The notes under the pieces are model-generated. The model saw nothing but the letters and a program-made list of their open reading frames with translations, was not told the DNA's origin and ran no database searches. DNA of 64,000 nt. Origin: Aphelocoma coerulescens (taxonomy: Eukaryota; Chordata; Aves; Passeriformes; Corvidae). The translations under genes and the position numbers were made by a program. This document shows positions 26,593-36,115 of this stretch, in pieces. The stretch covers positions 62,001-126,000 of the forward strand of contig NW_027183506.1 of assembly GCF_041296385.1 (NCBI RefSeq). The letters run 5' to 3'. Position 1 is the first letter of the stretch; each line of letters opens with the position of its first letter.

Positions 26593-26665
26593 AGGGGTCA
26601 GGGGCTCTACTTACTGGGGACCAAGAAACATCCAGAGCCCTTGATAAAAATAAAAGTCGGTCCCC
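26587..26665 (+). promoter_or_regulatory. Gag-pol UAG readthrough signal with pseudoknot
   Basis: GAT-TAG at 26587-26592 is followed by a 9-nt spacer and then complementary blocks that fit an H-type pseudoknot. Stem 1 is GGGCTCT (26602-26608) with AGAGCCC (26634-26640). Stem 2 is GGGGACC (26616-26622) with GGTCCCC (26659-26665). Both stems are 7-bp perfect matches. The second loop (26641-26658) is A-rich. Stop codon, spacer length, order of stems and A-rich loop parallel the murine leukaemia virus readthrough element; the 11-nt stretch between the stems is longer than in that virus. Confidence 0.82.
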
Positions 26666-29600
26666 AATGCCAGGAATTTGAATTCCTGGTAGATACGGGA
26701 GCAGAAAGATCAACTATCCAAGTTTTACCATCTGGGTGTAAAGTCTCCCGAGACACTGCCCTTGTAGTGGGTGCCAAGGGTGAACCTTTTGAGGTCCCTG
26801 TTATTAAAGATGTCCTAATAGAAACCGAATCAAAAATAGGAATAGGAAGCCTTTTGTTGGCACCAGAAGCAGAGTATAACCTCATGGGTAGAGATCTCAT
26901 AGTAGAATTGGAAATAAACCTAGAGGTAATTAATAAAGAATTGAGAATCAAACTATGCCCCCTTAGAGTAGAGGATGAAAAGGAGATTAACCCTGAGGTA
27001 TGGTACACACCTGACAGTGTGGGCCAACTGAACATTCCGCCCTTCTCCGTACCCATAAAAGATCCAGAAATTCCAATAAGGATCAAGCAGTATCCCATAT
27101 CCCCAGAAGGGAAACGAGGACTAAAGCCTGAAATAGACAGACTAATAAGCAAGGGACTCCTAGAGCCCTGTATGTCCCCTTTTAATACACCCATTTTACC
27201 AGTAAAGAAACCAGATGGATCCTATCGATTAGTGCATGATTTAAGAGAAATTAATAAGAGGACAGTGGCCCGGTTCCCGGTGGTTGCTAACCCATACACC
27301 CTATTAAGTAGACTAGGGCCAGAAAATCACTGGTATAGTGTAATTGATCTAAAAGATGCATTTTGGGCCTGCCCCTTAGACGAAAATAGTAGAGATTATT
27401 TTGCCTTTGAATGGGAGGACCCAGATACTCATAGGCGACAACAGTTGCGGTGGACCGTGCTGCCACAAGGGTTCACAGAATCACCAAATTTATTTGGACA
27501 AGCATTAGAACAAATCCTCCAAGAATATCAAACAAGAGAAAACATTACTTTGATTCAGTATGTGGATGACCTCCTGATTGCAGGAAGAAAAGAAGAAGAA
27601 GTTCGGGAGGAGAGCATTAAACTGTTAAACTTTCTAAGCTTGAAGAGACTAAAAGTATCAAAGGCAAAATTACAGTTTGTAGAAGAAGAAGTAAAATATT
27701 TAGGCCATTATTTGAGTAAAGGAGAGAAGAAAATAGACCCCGAAAGAGTGAAAGGAATCCTCTCACTCCCGCCACCAAGGAGCAAGAGACAAGTAAGGCA
27801 ATTGCTAGGATTAGTAGGCTACTGTAGACAATGGATTGATAATTATAGTACCAAGGTCAAATTTCTGTATAACAAGCTCAGTCATGACGGGTTATTGAAA
27901 TGGAGCAGAGAGGATGAGAGGAATTTAGAACAACTGCAACAGGATTTAATTAATGCTCCAGTACTAAGTTTACCTGATTTAAAAAGACCATTTTATCTAT
28001 TTGTAAACATTGAAAATGGGACAGCATATGGAGTATTAACTCAAGATTGGGCTAGGAGAAAGAAACCGGTAGGATACTTGTCAAAGCTATTAGATCCAGT
28101 AAGCAAGGGATGGCCTACATGCCTACAGGCAGTGGTAGCCTGTGCTCTCTTAGTAGAAGAAGCACGTAAAATAACTTTTAATGGGGAACTCAAGGTATTA
28201 TCTCCACATAACATTAGGGGAATATTGCAACAAAAAGCTGAAAAATGGATAACAGATTCGAGACTTTTAAAGTATGAAGGGATCTTATTAGATTCCCCAA
28301 AGCTAACACTAGAGGTCACTACACTACAAAATCCGGCCCAGTTCTTATACGGAGAACCAAATGAGAATAAATTAGCCCATGATTGCATGTTAACTATAAA
28401 AGAACAAACCAAAATCCGACCGGACTTAGAAGAAGAAGAATTAGAAGAAGGGGAGAGGCTGTTTGTAGACGGATCATCTCGGGTAATAGAGGGAAAGAGA
28501 GTATCTGGCTATGCAATCATTAAAGAGGAAGGGTCAGAAGTCTTAGAGTCAGGACCTCTAAGTAGATCCTGGTCAGCTCAAGCTTGTGAATTGTATGCAG
28601 TCTTACGAGCTCTGAGATTGCTGAAAAATAAAACAGGGACAATATATACAGACTCCAAATATGCATATGGAGTGGTACATACATTTGGGAAAATATGGGA
28701 AGAACGAGGGTTAATAAACTCTCAAGGGAAAGACTTAGTCCATCAGGAGCTAATAAGACAGCTACTCCAGGCCTTATGGGAGCCTAGAAGAATTGCTGTA
28801 GTACATCTCAGAGGTCACCAGAAAGGAATAGATTTTAGAAGTAGAGGTAATAACGCAGCAGACCAAGAAGCAAAAAGGGCAGCACTTTTGGTTATACGAC
28901 AAGTTCAGGATAAGAACCAACCAAAGGAGAAATTCCCCAATAAAACTAGGTGCATTTATAGTTTTACAGAACAAGAAAAAGAGAAACTATCACAAATGGG
29001 GCTAAAAGAAAATTCAGAAGGAGAATGGAAACTCCCAGATGGAAGAGTAGCACTACCTAAATCAATAGCAGTGGAAATTTTACAAAGGATACATAGCCAA
29101 ACTCATTGGGGAACACAAGCACTAGCAGACCAGTTTGCCGCTAAGTATATGTGTATTGGAATATATAATTTGGCAAAACAAATTGTTAAAGGCTGCATAA
29201 CTTGCCTTAAAGTGAATAAGGCTTATTTAAGAGAACGCCCATTGGGAGGGAGACCACTAGCACACAGGCCCTTTGCTAACATACAACTAGATTTCACCGA
29301 ATTGCCCAAAGTAAGAAGAAGTAAATACTTATTAGTTATAGTAGACCATCTAACGCATTTTGTCGAAGCATTTCCCACAGCAAGGGCAACAGCACAGACA
29401 GTGGTCAAAGTTCTATTAGAAAATATTATCCCTAGATATGGAATAATTGAGACTATTGACTCCGACCGAGGACCCCACTTTGTATCTAAAATCATCAAAG
29501 AAGTAATGGGAATTATGGGAATAAAGTGGAAATATCATACCCCCTGGCATCCCCAAAGTTCAGGACGAGTAGAAAGAATGAATGGAGAAATAAAGAAGCA

Positions 29601-30114
29601 ATTGACAAAGCTTATGCTTGAAACCAAGTTGTCATGGGTGAAATGTCTACCATTAGCTTTGTTAAACATACGGACTCAACCAAGATCTGACATGGGAATC
29701 TCCCCTTTTGAGATGCTGTATGGAATGCCTTATAATGTGGGGGAACCTCAAGATCACCCAAATCTAAGAGACCAAAACATGAATCATTACATTATTACCT
29801 TAATGAGATATAGAGAAGAATTATGGAAAAAGGGCATGATAACTCAAAGGCCCCCGCTAGAACTTAAACTACATCAAATTCAACCAGGAAATTGGGTATT
29901 AATCAAATCATGGAAAGAAACCTCATTAACCCCACAATGGGAGGGACCTTATCTTGTTCTACTTACTACAAAAACAGCAATAAGAACAGCTGAAAGAGAA
30001 TGGACGCATGCAAGCAGAATTAAAGGACCTGTGGAAAAGCCATCCCCCCAGTGGCAAGTAACCAGTCCTCCTGGAGACTTAAAATTGAAAATTCAAAGAA
30101 AAGACTGTAAATGA
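26593..30114 (+). CDS. pol: Pro-Pol polyprotein (outer ERV)
   Basis: 1173 codons in the same frame as gag, made by readthrough of the UAG. Order: aspartic protease with LVDTGAERS near residue 32; reverse transcriptase with the LPQGF and YVDD motifs; RNase H with FVDGS and YTDSKYAYG; integrase with an N-terminal HHCC zinc motif ending CITCLK, the acidic core (QLDFTE, DSDRGPHF) and, near the C-terminus, a GPY/F-type segment (WEGPYLVL) followed by WTHASRIK. The YVDD box and GPY/F tail place it with gammaretroviruses. No stops or frameshifts interrupt it, so it could be functional. It overlaps the next ORF by four bases. Confidence 0.95.
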   Translation, partial: RGQGLYLLGTKKHPEPLIKIKVGPQCQEFEFLVDTGAERSTIQVLPSGCKVSRDTALVVGAKGEPFEVPVIKDVLIETESKIGIGSLLLAPEAEYNLMGRDLIVELEINLEVINKELRIKLCPLRVEDEKEINPEVWYTPDSVGQLNIPPFSVPIKDPEIPIRIKQYPISPEGKRGLKPEIDRLISKGLLEPCMSPFNTPILPVKKPDGSYRLVHDLREINKRTVARFPVVANPYTLLSRLGPENHWYSVIDLKDAFWACPLDENSRDYFAFEWEDPDTHRRQQLRWTVLPQGFTESPNLFGQALEQILQEYQTRENITLIQYVDDLLIAGRKEEEVREESIKLLNFLSLKRLKVSKAKLQFVEEEVKYLGHYLSKGEKKIDPERVKGILSLPPPRSKRQVRQLLGLVGYCRQWIDNYSTKVKFLYNKLSHDGLLKWSREDERNLEQLQQDLINAPVLSLPDLKRPFYLFVNIENGTAYGVLTQDWARRKKPVGYLSKLLDPVSKGWPTCLQAVVACALLVEEARKITFNGELKVLSPHNIRGILQQKAEKWITDSRLLKYEGILLDSPKLTLEVTTLQNPAQFLYGEPNENKLAHDCMLTIKEQTKIRPDLEEEELEEGERLFVDGSSRVIEGKRVSGYAIIKEEGSEVLESGPLSRSWSAQACELYAVLRALRLLKNKTGTIYTDSKYAYGVVHTFGKIWEERGLINSQGKDLVHQELIRQLLQALWEPRRIAVVHLRGHQKGIDFRSRGNNAADQEAKRAALLVIRQVQDKNQPKEKFPNKTRCIYSFTEQEKEKLSQMGLKENSEGEWKLPDGRVALPKSIAVEILQRIHSQTHWGTQALADQFAAKYMCIGIYNLAKQIVKGCITCLKVNKAYLRERPLGGRPLAHRPFANIQLDFTELPKVRRSKYLLVIVDHLTHFVEAFPTARATAQTVVKVLLENIIPRYGIIETIDSDRGPHFVSKIIKEVMGIMGIKWKYHTPWHPQSSGRVERMNGEIKKQLTKLMLETKLSWVKCLPLALLNIRTQPRSDMGISPFEMLYGMPYNVGEPQDHPNLRDQNMNHYIITLMRYREELWKKGMITQRPPLELKLHQIQPGNWVLIKSWKETSLTPQWEGPYLVLLTTKTAIRTAEREWTHASRIKGPVEKPSPQWQVTSPPGDLKLKIQRKDCK

Positions 30115-30761
30115 GCAAATACAAAATCGAGTATTTACCCAATCCTCTGTATACAGATGAAGGACTAATTTTTAAAAATGATGTTAGAATAAGGTGTGGG
30201 AATTCTAATTGTAGATGTTATCCTTTTGTTTGTTATATATGTATAGTATGCAGGGAAAAGTGGTGGAGTCATTGTGAAAGGGGAACTCCCCCCAGAGGAG
30301 TTTGCATCCCCTGCCGGAAGCTTCAAGGTCAATTTACTAATTGGGCTCTAGCACATGCAGTATCACGAGGAATTCTAAAAAAGGGGTCAAGTGAATGGTG
30401 GGAAATAGTATTTAAGGGAATTAATCCCCATTATTATTGTTACAACTTTAACTTACCGGCCCCCTTTGTAGCTGACATCTGTGACAGCATTTGTCGCAAA
30501 CGCCTGAGGGGAGTCCAGTGTAACACTCCAGAAGTTAAGAACCGTAATTGGAACTCCTACATTAAGAGGCAAGAAACCCGACAGGCTCGATCCCAAGGAC
30601 CTCCTGAAGAATACTCCTGCTGCCGAGAAGATAGTACCCCTCGTGGCCTGAAGCAACCGGGTCGACAAGCGAGGCAGAGGAGTAAAAAGCTGTGGAGGAA
30701 AGAACCCCTGTATTGGGATACTAGAGCAATGCTTGCAGAACTGCCTCAGGAGTGGGACTAG
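30111..30761 (+). CDS. Cys-rich accessory-like ORF between pol and env
   Basis: 216 codons, intact, not recognised. The start overlaps the pol stop as ATGA (30111-30114), an arrangement compatible with termination-reinitiation, although a spliced mRNA is equally possible. Residues 29-68 contain nine cysteines (29, 34, 36, 41, 44, 47, 55, 65, 68) in CxxC and CxC spacings that suggest metal binding. More cysteines lie at 110, 124, 128, 137, 170 and 171. The C-terminal third is strongly basic (QARQRSKKLWRKE), as in nucleic-acid binding or nuclear import segments. There is no signal peptide or membrane helix. Simple gammaretroviruses normally have no gene here. It could be an accessory protein or an unusual env leader exon. 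Confidence 0.7.
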   Translation: MSKYKIEYLPNPLYTDEGLIFKNDVRIRCGNSNCRCYPFVCYICIVCREKWWSHCERGTPPRGVCIPCRKLQGQFTNWALAHAVSRGILKKGSSEWWEIVFKGINPHYYCYNFNLPAPFVADICDSICRKRLRGVQCNTPEVKNRNWNSYIKRQETRQARSQGPPEEYSCCREDSTPRGLKQPGRQARQRSKKLWRKEPLYWDTRAMLAELPQEWD

Positions 30762-30855
30762 AAAGCCTCAGTGTGACCCACGACATGTGAAAGGGGGAAA
30801 GACACCACCAAACTATAGTAACCAAATAACTATTACCACAAATCGACTCCACCAT

Positions 30856-31404
30856 TGTGCTAGTTTGAAAACAAACCAGTGAGAGGCACCAAGTCAGAAT
30901 AACAATTTAATGGAAATTAAAGAAAAGGAAAAGAAAGTAAAAGAAAACACTGACAGAGTCAAGATACAACCTGAGTCCCTGTTAGGCAGGGTAGTGGTAG
31001 CAGTCTGGTGGAATGGTGGCTGCAATCCTCTGAAGTGGTGATCCTGTAGTAGAAGGGGTCTGCTCTTCCTCAGAAAATCCAGCGGTGGCTGTGTAGCTCC
31101 TGTCCTCTGGAAATCCAGTGGAGTCCCTTTGATGCTCAGAGTCCCAGTTATATCCATGATGGGATGCTTGGTTCCTCCCTCTGGGTGGAGCATCTCACAA
31201 TGGGGTAATGAGTCATGAGGCCAGGTGTTGATTAGGCTCGTTAACAGAAGATGGTCCGGAGGGAGTTATCTCTGAGTCATGCAGCAGGACAATGATGGGC
31301 CATTAACAGAAAGATAGTCTGGGGGGAGGAGGCAAGGAGACACTGCCCCACCTGATTTCAACAGCTCATGAGGATGGTAATAGAATACACCTCAACCCAG
31401 GACA
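30856..31404 (-). repeat. 3' LTR of nested ERV
   Basis: 549 bp. It reads TGTCCTGGG...AGCACA on minus, with an ATTAAA polyadenylation signal close to its 3' end (plus-strand tttaat near 30905-30910). It is a direct repeat of 36639-37187. Confidence 0.95.
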
Positions 31405-31431
31405 TTATCCACCCCTTATTCTATTACCATC
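31373..31431. other. Inverted repeat across LTR-internal junction
   Basis: GATGGTAATAGAAT (31373-31386, inside the LTR) is an exact 14-base inverted complement of ATTCTATTACCATC (31418-31431, internal, just upstream of the polypurine tract on minus). The 31-base loop contains the LTR boundary (31404/31405) and the purine-rich tract itself. Confidence 0.8.
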
Positions 31432-31506
31432 TACATCATCCCAAATCAATACCTTCTTAAACTCTAAATACACATACATATATATATATATATATACAAT
31501 GAAACC

Positions 31507-34500
31507 CTACACACCGTTCTCACCTAAGATTAGGTCTCCCTGTGGTACACAACGGGTTTCCCCATCTTTTTGCATTACCCACCAAGTGCAACCAGGTCCT
31601 TGAGCAAAGACAATCCCACGGATGGGTTTGCCTTTGCCTGAGGTAGGATTAATCCAAACAGTCTTTCCTAAAATACCTCTCAGGTGTACCACAGGGACTC
31701 TATCTCCATCCACTGTGTGCAAGGGTTCGGACTCGGCAGGACCAGCTCGATTGATGGACCCTCGGGTATTGACCATCCAGGTAGCCTTCGCTAAGTTCGC
31801 TTCCCAATTTTTGAAGGTTCCCCCACCAAGTGCCTTTAGGGTGGTTTTAAGTAGTCCATTGCAGCGTTCAACTTTTCCGGCAGCTGGTGCATGATAAGGA
31901 ATATGATATATCCATTCGATACCGTGTTCTCTGGCCCAGGTGTTGATGAGGCTGTTCTTAAAATGAGTCCCGTTGTCTGACTCGATCCTGTCGGGGGTGC
32001 CATGTCTCCACAGGACTTGCTTTTCCAGGCCCAAGATGGTGTTCCGGGCTGTAGCATGAGGCACAGGGTAGGTCTCCAGCCATCCAGTGGTTGCTTCAAC
32101 CATGGTCAACACGTAGCGCTTGCCTTGGCGAGTTTGGGGAAGGGTGATGTAATCAACTTGCCAGGCTTCCCCATACCTGTACTTTGACCATCGTCCGCCG
32201 TACCACAGAGGCTTCACCCGCTTGGCCTGTTTGATTGCAGCACAGGTCTCACAGCTGTGGATGACCTGTGAGATGCTGTCCATGGTAAGGTCCACCCCTC
32301 GGTCACGGGCCCATTGGTATGTTGCATCTCTCCCCTGGTGACCAGAGGCATCATGGGCCCAACGAGCTAGGAATAGTTCTCCCTTGTGCTGCCAGTCCAG
32401 ATCCACCTGTGATACTTTCACCTTGGCAGCTCGGTCCACCTGCTCGTTGTTGCGATGTTCTTCATTAGCCCGACTCTTGGGTACGTGCGCATCCACGTGT
32501 CGAACCTTCACGGTCAGCTTCTCTACTCGGGCGGCGATGTCCTGCCAAATCTCAGCGGCCCAGATGGGTTTCCCTCTGCGCTGCCAGTTGGCTTTTCTCC
32601 AGCGAACCAGCCATCCCCACAGAGCATTAGCTACCATCCACGAGTCGGTGTAGAGATAGAGCCTCGGCCACTTCTCTCGTTCAGCAATATCCAAAGCCAG
32701 CTGGACGGCTTTAAGCTCTGCAACCTGACTCGATCCACCTTGTCCCTCGGTAGCTTGTGCAACTTGCCGTGTGGGGCTCCATACTGCAGCTTTCCACTTC
32801 CTGTTAGTGCCTACAATTCGGCAGGAACCATCAGTGAAGAGGGCATAACGTCTTTCAGTCTCCGGTAGCTCATTATATGGTGGGGCTTCCTCAGCACGAG
32901 TCACTTGCTCTTCCTCTTCTTCAGAAGATAATCCAAAAGTCTCACCTTCAGGCCAGTTTGTTATAATTTCCAGAATCCCAGGGCGATTCGGGTTTCCAAT
33001 ACGGGCACGCTGTGTGATGAGAGCAATCCATTTGCTCCATGTGGTGTCGGTGGCATGATGCGTGGCAGGAACCTTTCCCTTGAACATCCACCCCAGCACT
33101 GGTAGTCGGGGTGCCAGGAGGAGTTGTGCCTCTGTGCCGATTACCTCTGAGGCAGCTTGGACTCCTTCATAGGCGGCCAAGATTTCCTTCTCTGTGGGAG
33201 TGTAGTTAGCTTCAGATCCTCTGTAGCTTCGGCTCCAGAATCCCAGTGGTCGGCCCCGAGTCTCACCAGGCACCTTCTGCCAGAGGCTCCAGGACAGACC
33301 ATGGCTCCCGGCTGCAGAGTAGAGCACGTTCTTCACCTCTGGTCCTGTCCTGACTGGGCCAAGGGCTACCGCATGAGCGATTTCCTGTTTGATCTGGGCG
33401 AAGGCTTGCTGCTGTTCAGGGCCCCAGTGGAAATCGTTCTTCTTGCGGGTAACCAGGTAGAGAGGGCTCACAATCTGGCTGTACTCAGGAATGTGCATTC
33501 TCCAAAAACCTATGGCGCCTAGGAAAGCTTGTGTTTCCTTCTTGCTGGTCGGTGGAGACATCGCAGTGATCTTGTTGACAACCTCGGTGGGAATCTGACG
33601 TCGTCCATCTTGCCACTTTACTCCCAGGAACTGGATCTCTTGGGCAGGTCCCTTGACTTTGCTCCTTTTGATGGCAAAGCCAGCTTCCAGGAGAATCTGG
33701 ATGATTTTCTCTCCTTTCTCAAATACTTCCTTTGCTGTGTTTCCCCACACGATGATGTCGTCGATGTATTGCAGATGTTCTGGGGCCTCACCCTTTTCCA
33801 GTGCAGTCTGGATCAGTCCATGGCAAATGGTGGGACTGTGCTTCCACCCCTGGGGCAGTCGGTTCCAGGTGTATTGCACACCCCTCCAAGTGAAAGCAAA
33901 CTGGGGCCTGCATTCTGCTGCCAAAGGAATGGAGAAGAAGGCATTGGCAATGTCAATAGTGGAGTACCACTTCGCTGCTTTGGACTCCAGCTCGTACTGA
34001 AGTTCCAACATGTCCGGCACAGCAGCGCTCAATGGTGGTGTGACTTCATTCAGGCCACGGTAATCCACTGTCAGTCTCCATTCCCCGTTGGACTTACGCA
34101 CTGGCCATATAGGGCTGTTGAAGGGTGAATGGGCCTTGCTGACCACCCCTTGGCTCTCCAGTTTACGAATCATCTCATGGACGGGAACCACAGAGTCTCT
34201 GTCTGTGCGGTATTGCCGACGGTGTACTGTTGCTGTGGCGATTGGTACCTGTTGTTCTTCAACTCTTAGCAGTCCCACGGCAGACGGGTCATCTGAGAGG
34301 CCAGGCAATGTACTCAGTTGTCTGATATCTTCTGTCTCCACAGCAGCTATCCCAAAAGCCCAACGATGTCCTTTTGGGTCCTTGAAATATCCATTTCTGA
34401 GATAGTCTATGCCGAGAATGCACGGGGCCTCCGGGCCAGTCACGATGGGGTGTTTCTGCCACTCATTCCCAGTTAAACTCACTTCAGCTTCCAGTACAGT

Positions 34501-34701
34501 CAGCTGCTGGGATCCTCCTGTCACCCCACAAATGGAAATGGGTTCTGCTCCCACATACCTTGATGGCATCAGAGTACATTGAGCGCCTGTGTCAACCAAA
34601 GCCGTGTATTTTTGTGGGTCAGCTGTGCCAGGCCATCGGACCCACACAGTCCAAAAGACCCGATTATCCCTTTCCTCTACCTGGCTAGAGGCAGGGCCCC
34701 T
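31507..34701 (-). CDS. pol: Pro-Pol polyprotein (nested ERV)
   Basis: The open frame runs uninterrupted from just after the gag UAG (34704-34702) to a stop at 31507. It begins with an aspartic protease (LVDTGAQCT), then reverse transcriptase (LPQGW, YIDDIIVWG), RNase H (LFTDGS, LYTDSWMV, DAHVPKS) and integrase (HDASGHQG with CETC, DYITLPQ, ESDNGTHF). The first Met is at 34647, but the natural product would be a Gag-Pol fusion by readthrough. At about 1065 residues it is a full-length pol and could be active. Its sequence differs strongly from the outer pol (YIDD in place of YVDD, no GPY/F tail), consistent with class III. Confidence 0.92.
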   Translation of the reverse strand, partial: RGPASSQVEERDNRVFWTVWVRWPGTADPQKYTALVDTGAQCTLMPSRYVGAEPISICGVTGGSQQLTVLEAEVSLTGNEWQKHPIVTGPEAPCILGIDYLRNGYFKDPKGHRWAFGIAAVETEDIRQLSTLPGLSDDPSAVGLLRVEEQQVPIATATVHRRQYRTDRDSVVPVHEMIRKLESQGVVSKAHSPFNSPIWPVRKSNGEWRLTVDYRGLNEVTPPLSAAVPDMLELQYELESKAAKWYSTIDIANAFFSIPLAAECRPQFAFTWRGVQYTWNRLPQGWKHSPTICHGLIQTALEKGEAPEHLQYIDDIIVWGNTAKEVFEKGEKIIQILLEAGFAIKRSKVKGPAQEIQFLGVKWQDGRRQIPTEVVNKITAMSPPTSKKETQAFLGAIGFWRMHIPEYSQIVSPLYLVTRKKNDFHWGPEQQQAFAQIKQEIAHAVALGPVRTGPEVKNVLYSAAGSHGLSWSLWQKVPGETRGRPLGFWSRSYRGSEANYTPTEKEILAAYEGVQAASEVIGTEAQLLLAPRLPVLGWMFKGKVPATHHATDTTWSKWIALITQRARIGNPNRPGILEIITNWPEGETFGLSSEEEEEQVTRAEEAPPYNELPETERRYALFTDGSCRIVGTNRKWKAAVWSPTRQVAQATEGQGGSSQVAELKAVQLALDIAEREKWPRLYLYTDSWMVANALWGWLVRWRKANWQRRGKPIWAAEIWQDIAARVEKLTVKVRHVDAHVPKSRANEEHRNNEQVDRAAKVKVSQVDLDWQHKGELFLARWAHDASGHQGRDATYQWARDRGVDLTMDSISQVIHSCETCAAIKQAKRVKPLWYGGRWSKYRYGEAWQVDYITLPQTRQGKRYVLTMVEATTGWLETYPVPHATARNTILGLEKQVLWRHGTPDRIESDNGTHFKNSLINTWAREHGIEWIYHIPYHAPAAGKVERCNGLLKTTLKALGGGTFKNWEANLAKATWMVNTRGSINRAGPAESEPLHTVDGDRVPVVHLRGILGKTVWINPTSGKGKPIRGIVFAQGPGCTWWVMQKDGETRCVPQGDLILGENGV

Positions 34702-34704
34702 CTA
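34686..34704 (-). promoter_or_regulatory. Gag-pol UAG inside a hairpin (nested ERV)
   Basis: On minus, TAGAGG starting with the stop codon pairs exactly with CCTCTA 7 nt later (plus 34699-34704 with 34686-34691). Gag and pol are in the same frame on either side, so expression of pol needs stop-codon readthrough. The local hairpin includes the stop itself, unlike the downstream pseudoknot of the outer ERV. A functional role is inferred. Confidence 0.5.
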
Positions 34705-36115
34705 TTCCTGGTTCTGGTGCATGTTGCTCCCTTCCGGTGAGTATGTTCCTGAGGTCCCTTCAAGAGGATCAGTCATACTATCATTCTGGTATCGTCTGGA
34801 GTTCTGTGTGCGAGAGACCGGAGCAATGTTGACTCTAGATGCGCTTCTTGTGGTATTTGTCCCTCTCTTTAGTTCACGTACCCTGGCTGCTAAGGAGGAG
34901 GTGGGTTTTCCATGCCACTTACTCATGTCTTCTCCATGTTCCTGAAGGAAAAACCAGAGATTACCTCGTGGGGTGTATCCTCTCTCCCTGGTTGGGGGAC
35001 GCCGGCTCCTAATGGCAGAGACTCTTGTTGGTTCTGGCGAGATCTGGTAAATCTCTTCCTTAAGTTCCTTTTTCAATTTCTGATGGCCTTCTTCAATCAA
35101 ACTCCGGACTTGCTCAGCCAAAAGACTTGTTTCCACGGATGAGACATGGGTGCGAAACGGGGCTGTGACGGTGTCCTCGTAAATCCTCAGTTTGTTCACC
35201 AGGACGCCCACCCTGTCCTCGCCTTCCCTCCATTGCAGCGTTGCCAGGTAACGGGAGTATATCTCTGGTCCAAGGCGTGCGAACCTCAACCACATCTGTG
35301 ACGTGCACTGGACACCATCTGGGCTCTTAGGAAATCTTTCGTCTTCTGAGAAAAATGATCTCCAGCACAGCCAATTCCCTCAGGCACCGGATACCTTGTT
35401 CCATTGTGCTCCATTTTCCTTGGTGCACCTGGAGGTCTTCTTTACAAAGGTACCTGTCCCTGACACTTGTAAGCAGTCGCCGCCAGAGGCTGAGAGTTTC
35501 TTGGGTTCTCCCGATCCCCTGGTCAATGACCACATCCCGGGACAGAGATCCCAGCTGCCTCGCCTCACTTCCGTCCAGAATGGTGTCATTGGCTGCAGCG
35601 TCCCAAATGCGGAGCAGCCAGGTCAGGATGGACTCGTTCGTCTGGCGCGTGAATTCCCTCCGCAGGTCACGCAGCTCACCCAGGGATAGTGACCGAGTGA
35701 TGATCTCCGGCTCTGCCTCTTCTGCTGGGTGCGAAGGTCCTGCTGCATCCTCGTCAGTCACTATGCGGACTGACTTGCTTTTTGATTTCTTCTTCTGAAC
35801 GGGGGCAACTGCAATCGGTTTAGGCTGTTCTGGTTCAGTGACAGTTTGTGTGGAGATGCTTACAGCTCCTTTGGTTTTTTCCTTCTCTGTGTCAGTCTGG
35901 ATGGACATGGACGCTGTGGTCTTGGGTCTGGGTTCTTTCTCCTCTGTGACAGTCTGCGTGGACATGGACGCTGTGGTCTTGGGTCTGGGTTCTTTCTCCT
36001 CTGTGACAGTCTGAGTAGAGATGGATGCTGTCACTTTGCTTTTGGTTCCTTTCTTCTTTGCGACAATCGGTGTAGACATTGTGCTTGTTGCTTGGCTCCT
36101 TTTTTTTCCTCTCAT
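34705..36115 (-). pseudogene. gag: gag of nested ERV, single frameshift
   Basis: The 5' part is open from an ATG at 36115 to a stop at 35327; the 3' part is open in another frame from about 35350 to the UAG at 34704. Reading continuity changes at an A-run on plus (about 35351-35355), which fits a one-base length change in a homopolymer. The N-terminal part holds about three copies of a 57-bp repeat encoding the motif STQTVTEEKEPRPK, followed by a basic patch and a helical domain. No zinc knuckle is visible in the C-terminal part, which is Arg-rich. The frameshift blocks full-length Gag and Gag-Pol unless it is an assembly error. The LTRs are unmutated, so the lesion is recent or artefactual. 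Confidence 0.75.
35830..36075 (-). repeat. 57-bp tandem repeats in gag N-terminus
   Basis: About three to four tandem copies of a 57-bp unit. They are read in one frame as Thr/Glu/Lys-rich Gag sequence and in the overlapping frame as a His/Asp/Cys-rich tail of the pre-gag ORF (motif DCHRGERTQTQDHS). Copies are very similar, so the array is young and likely to vary in number among elements. Confidence 0.8.
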
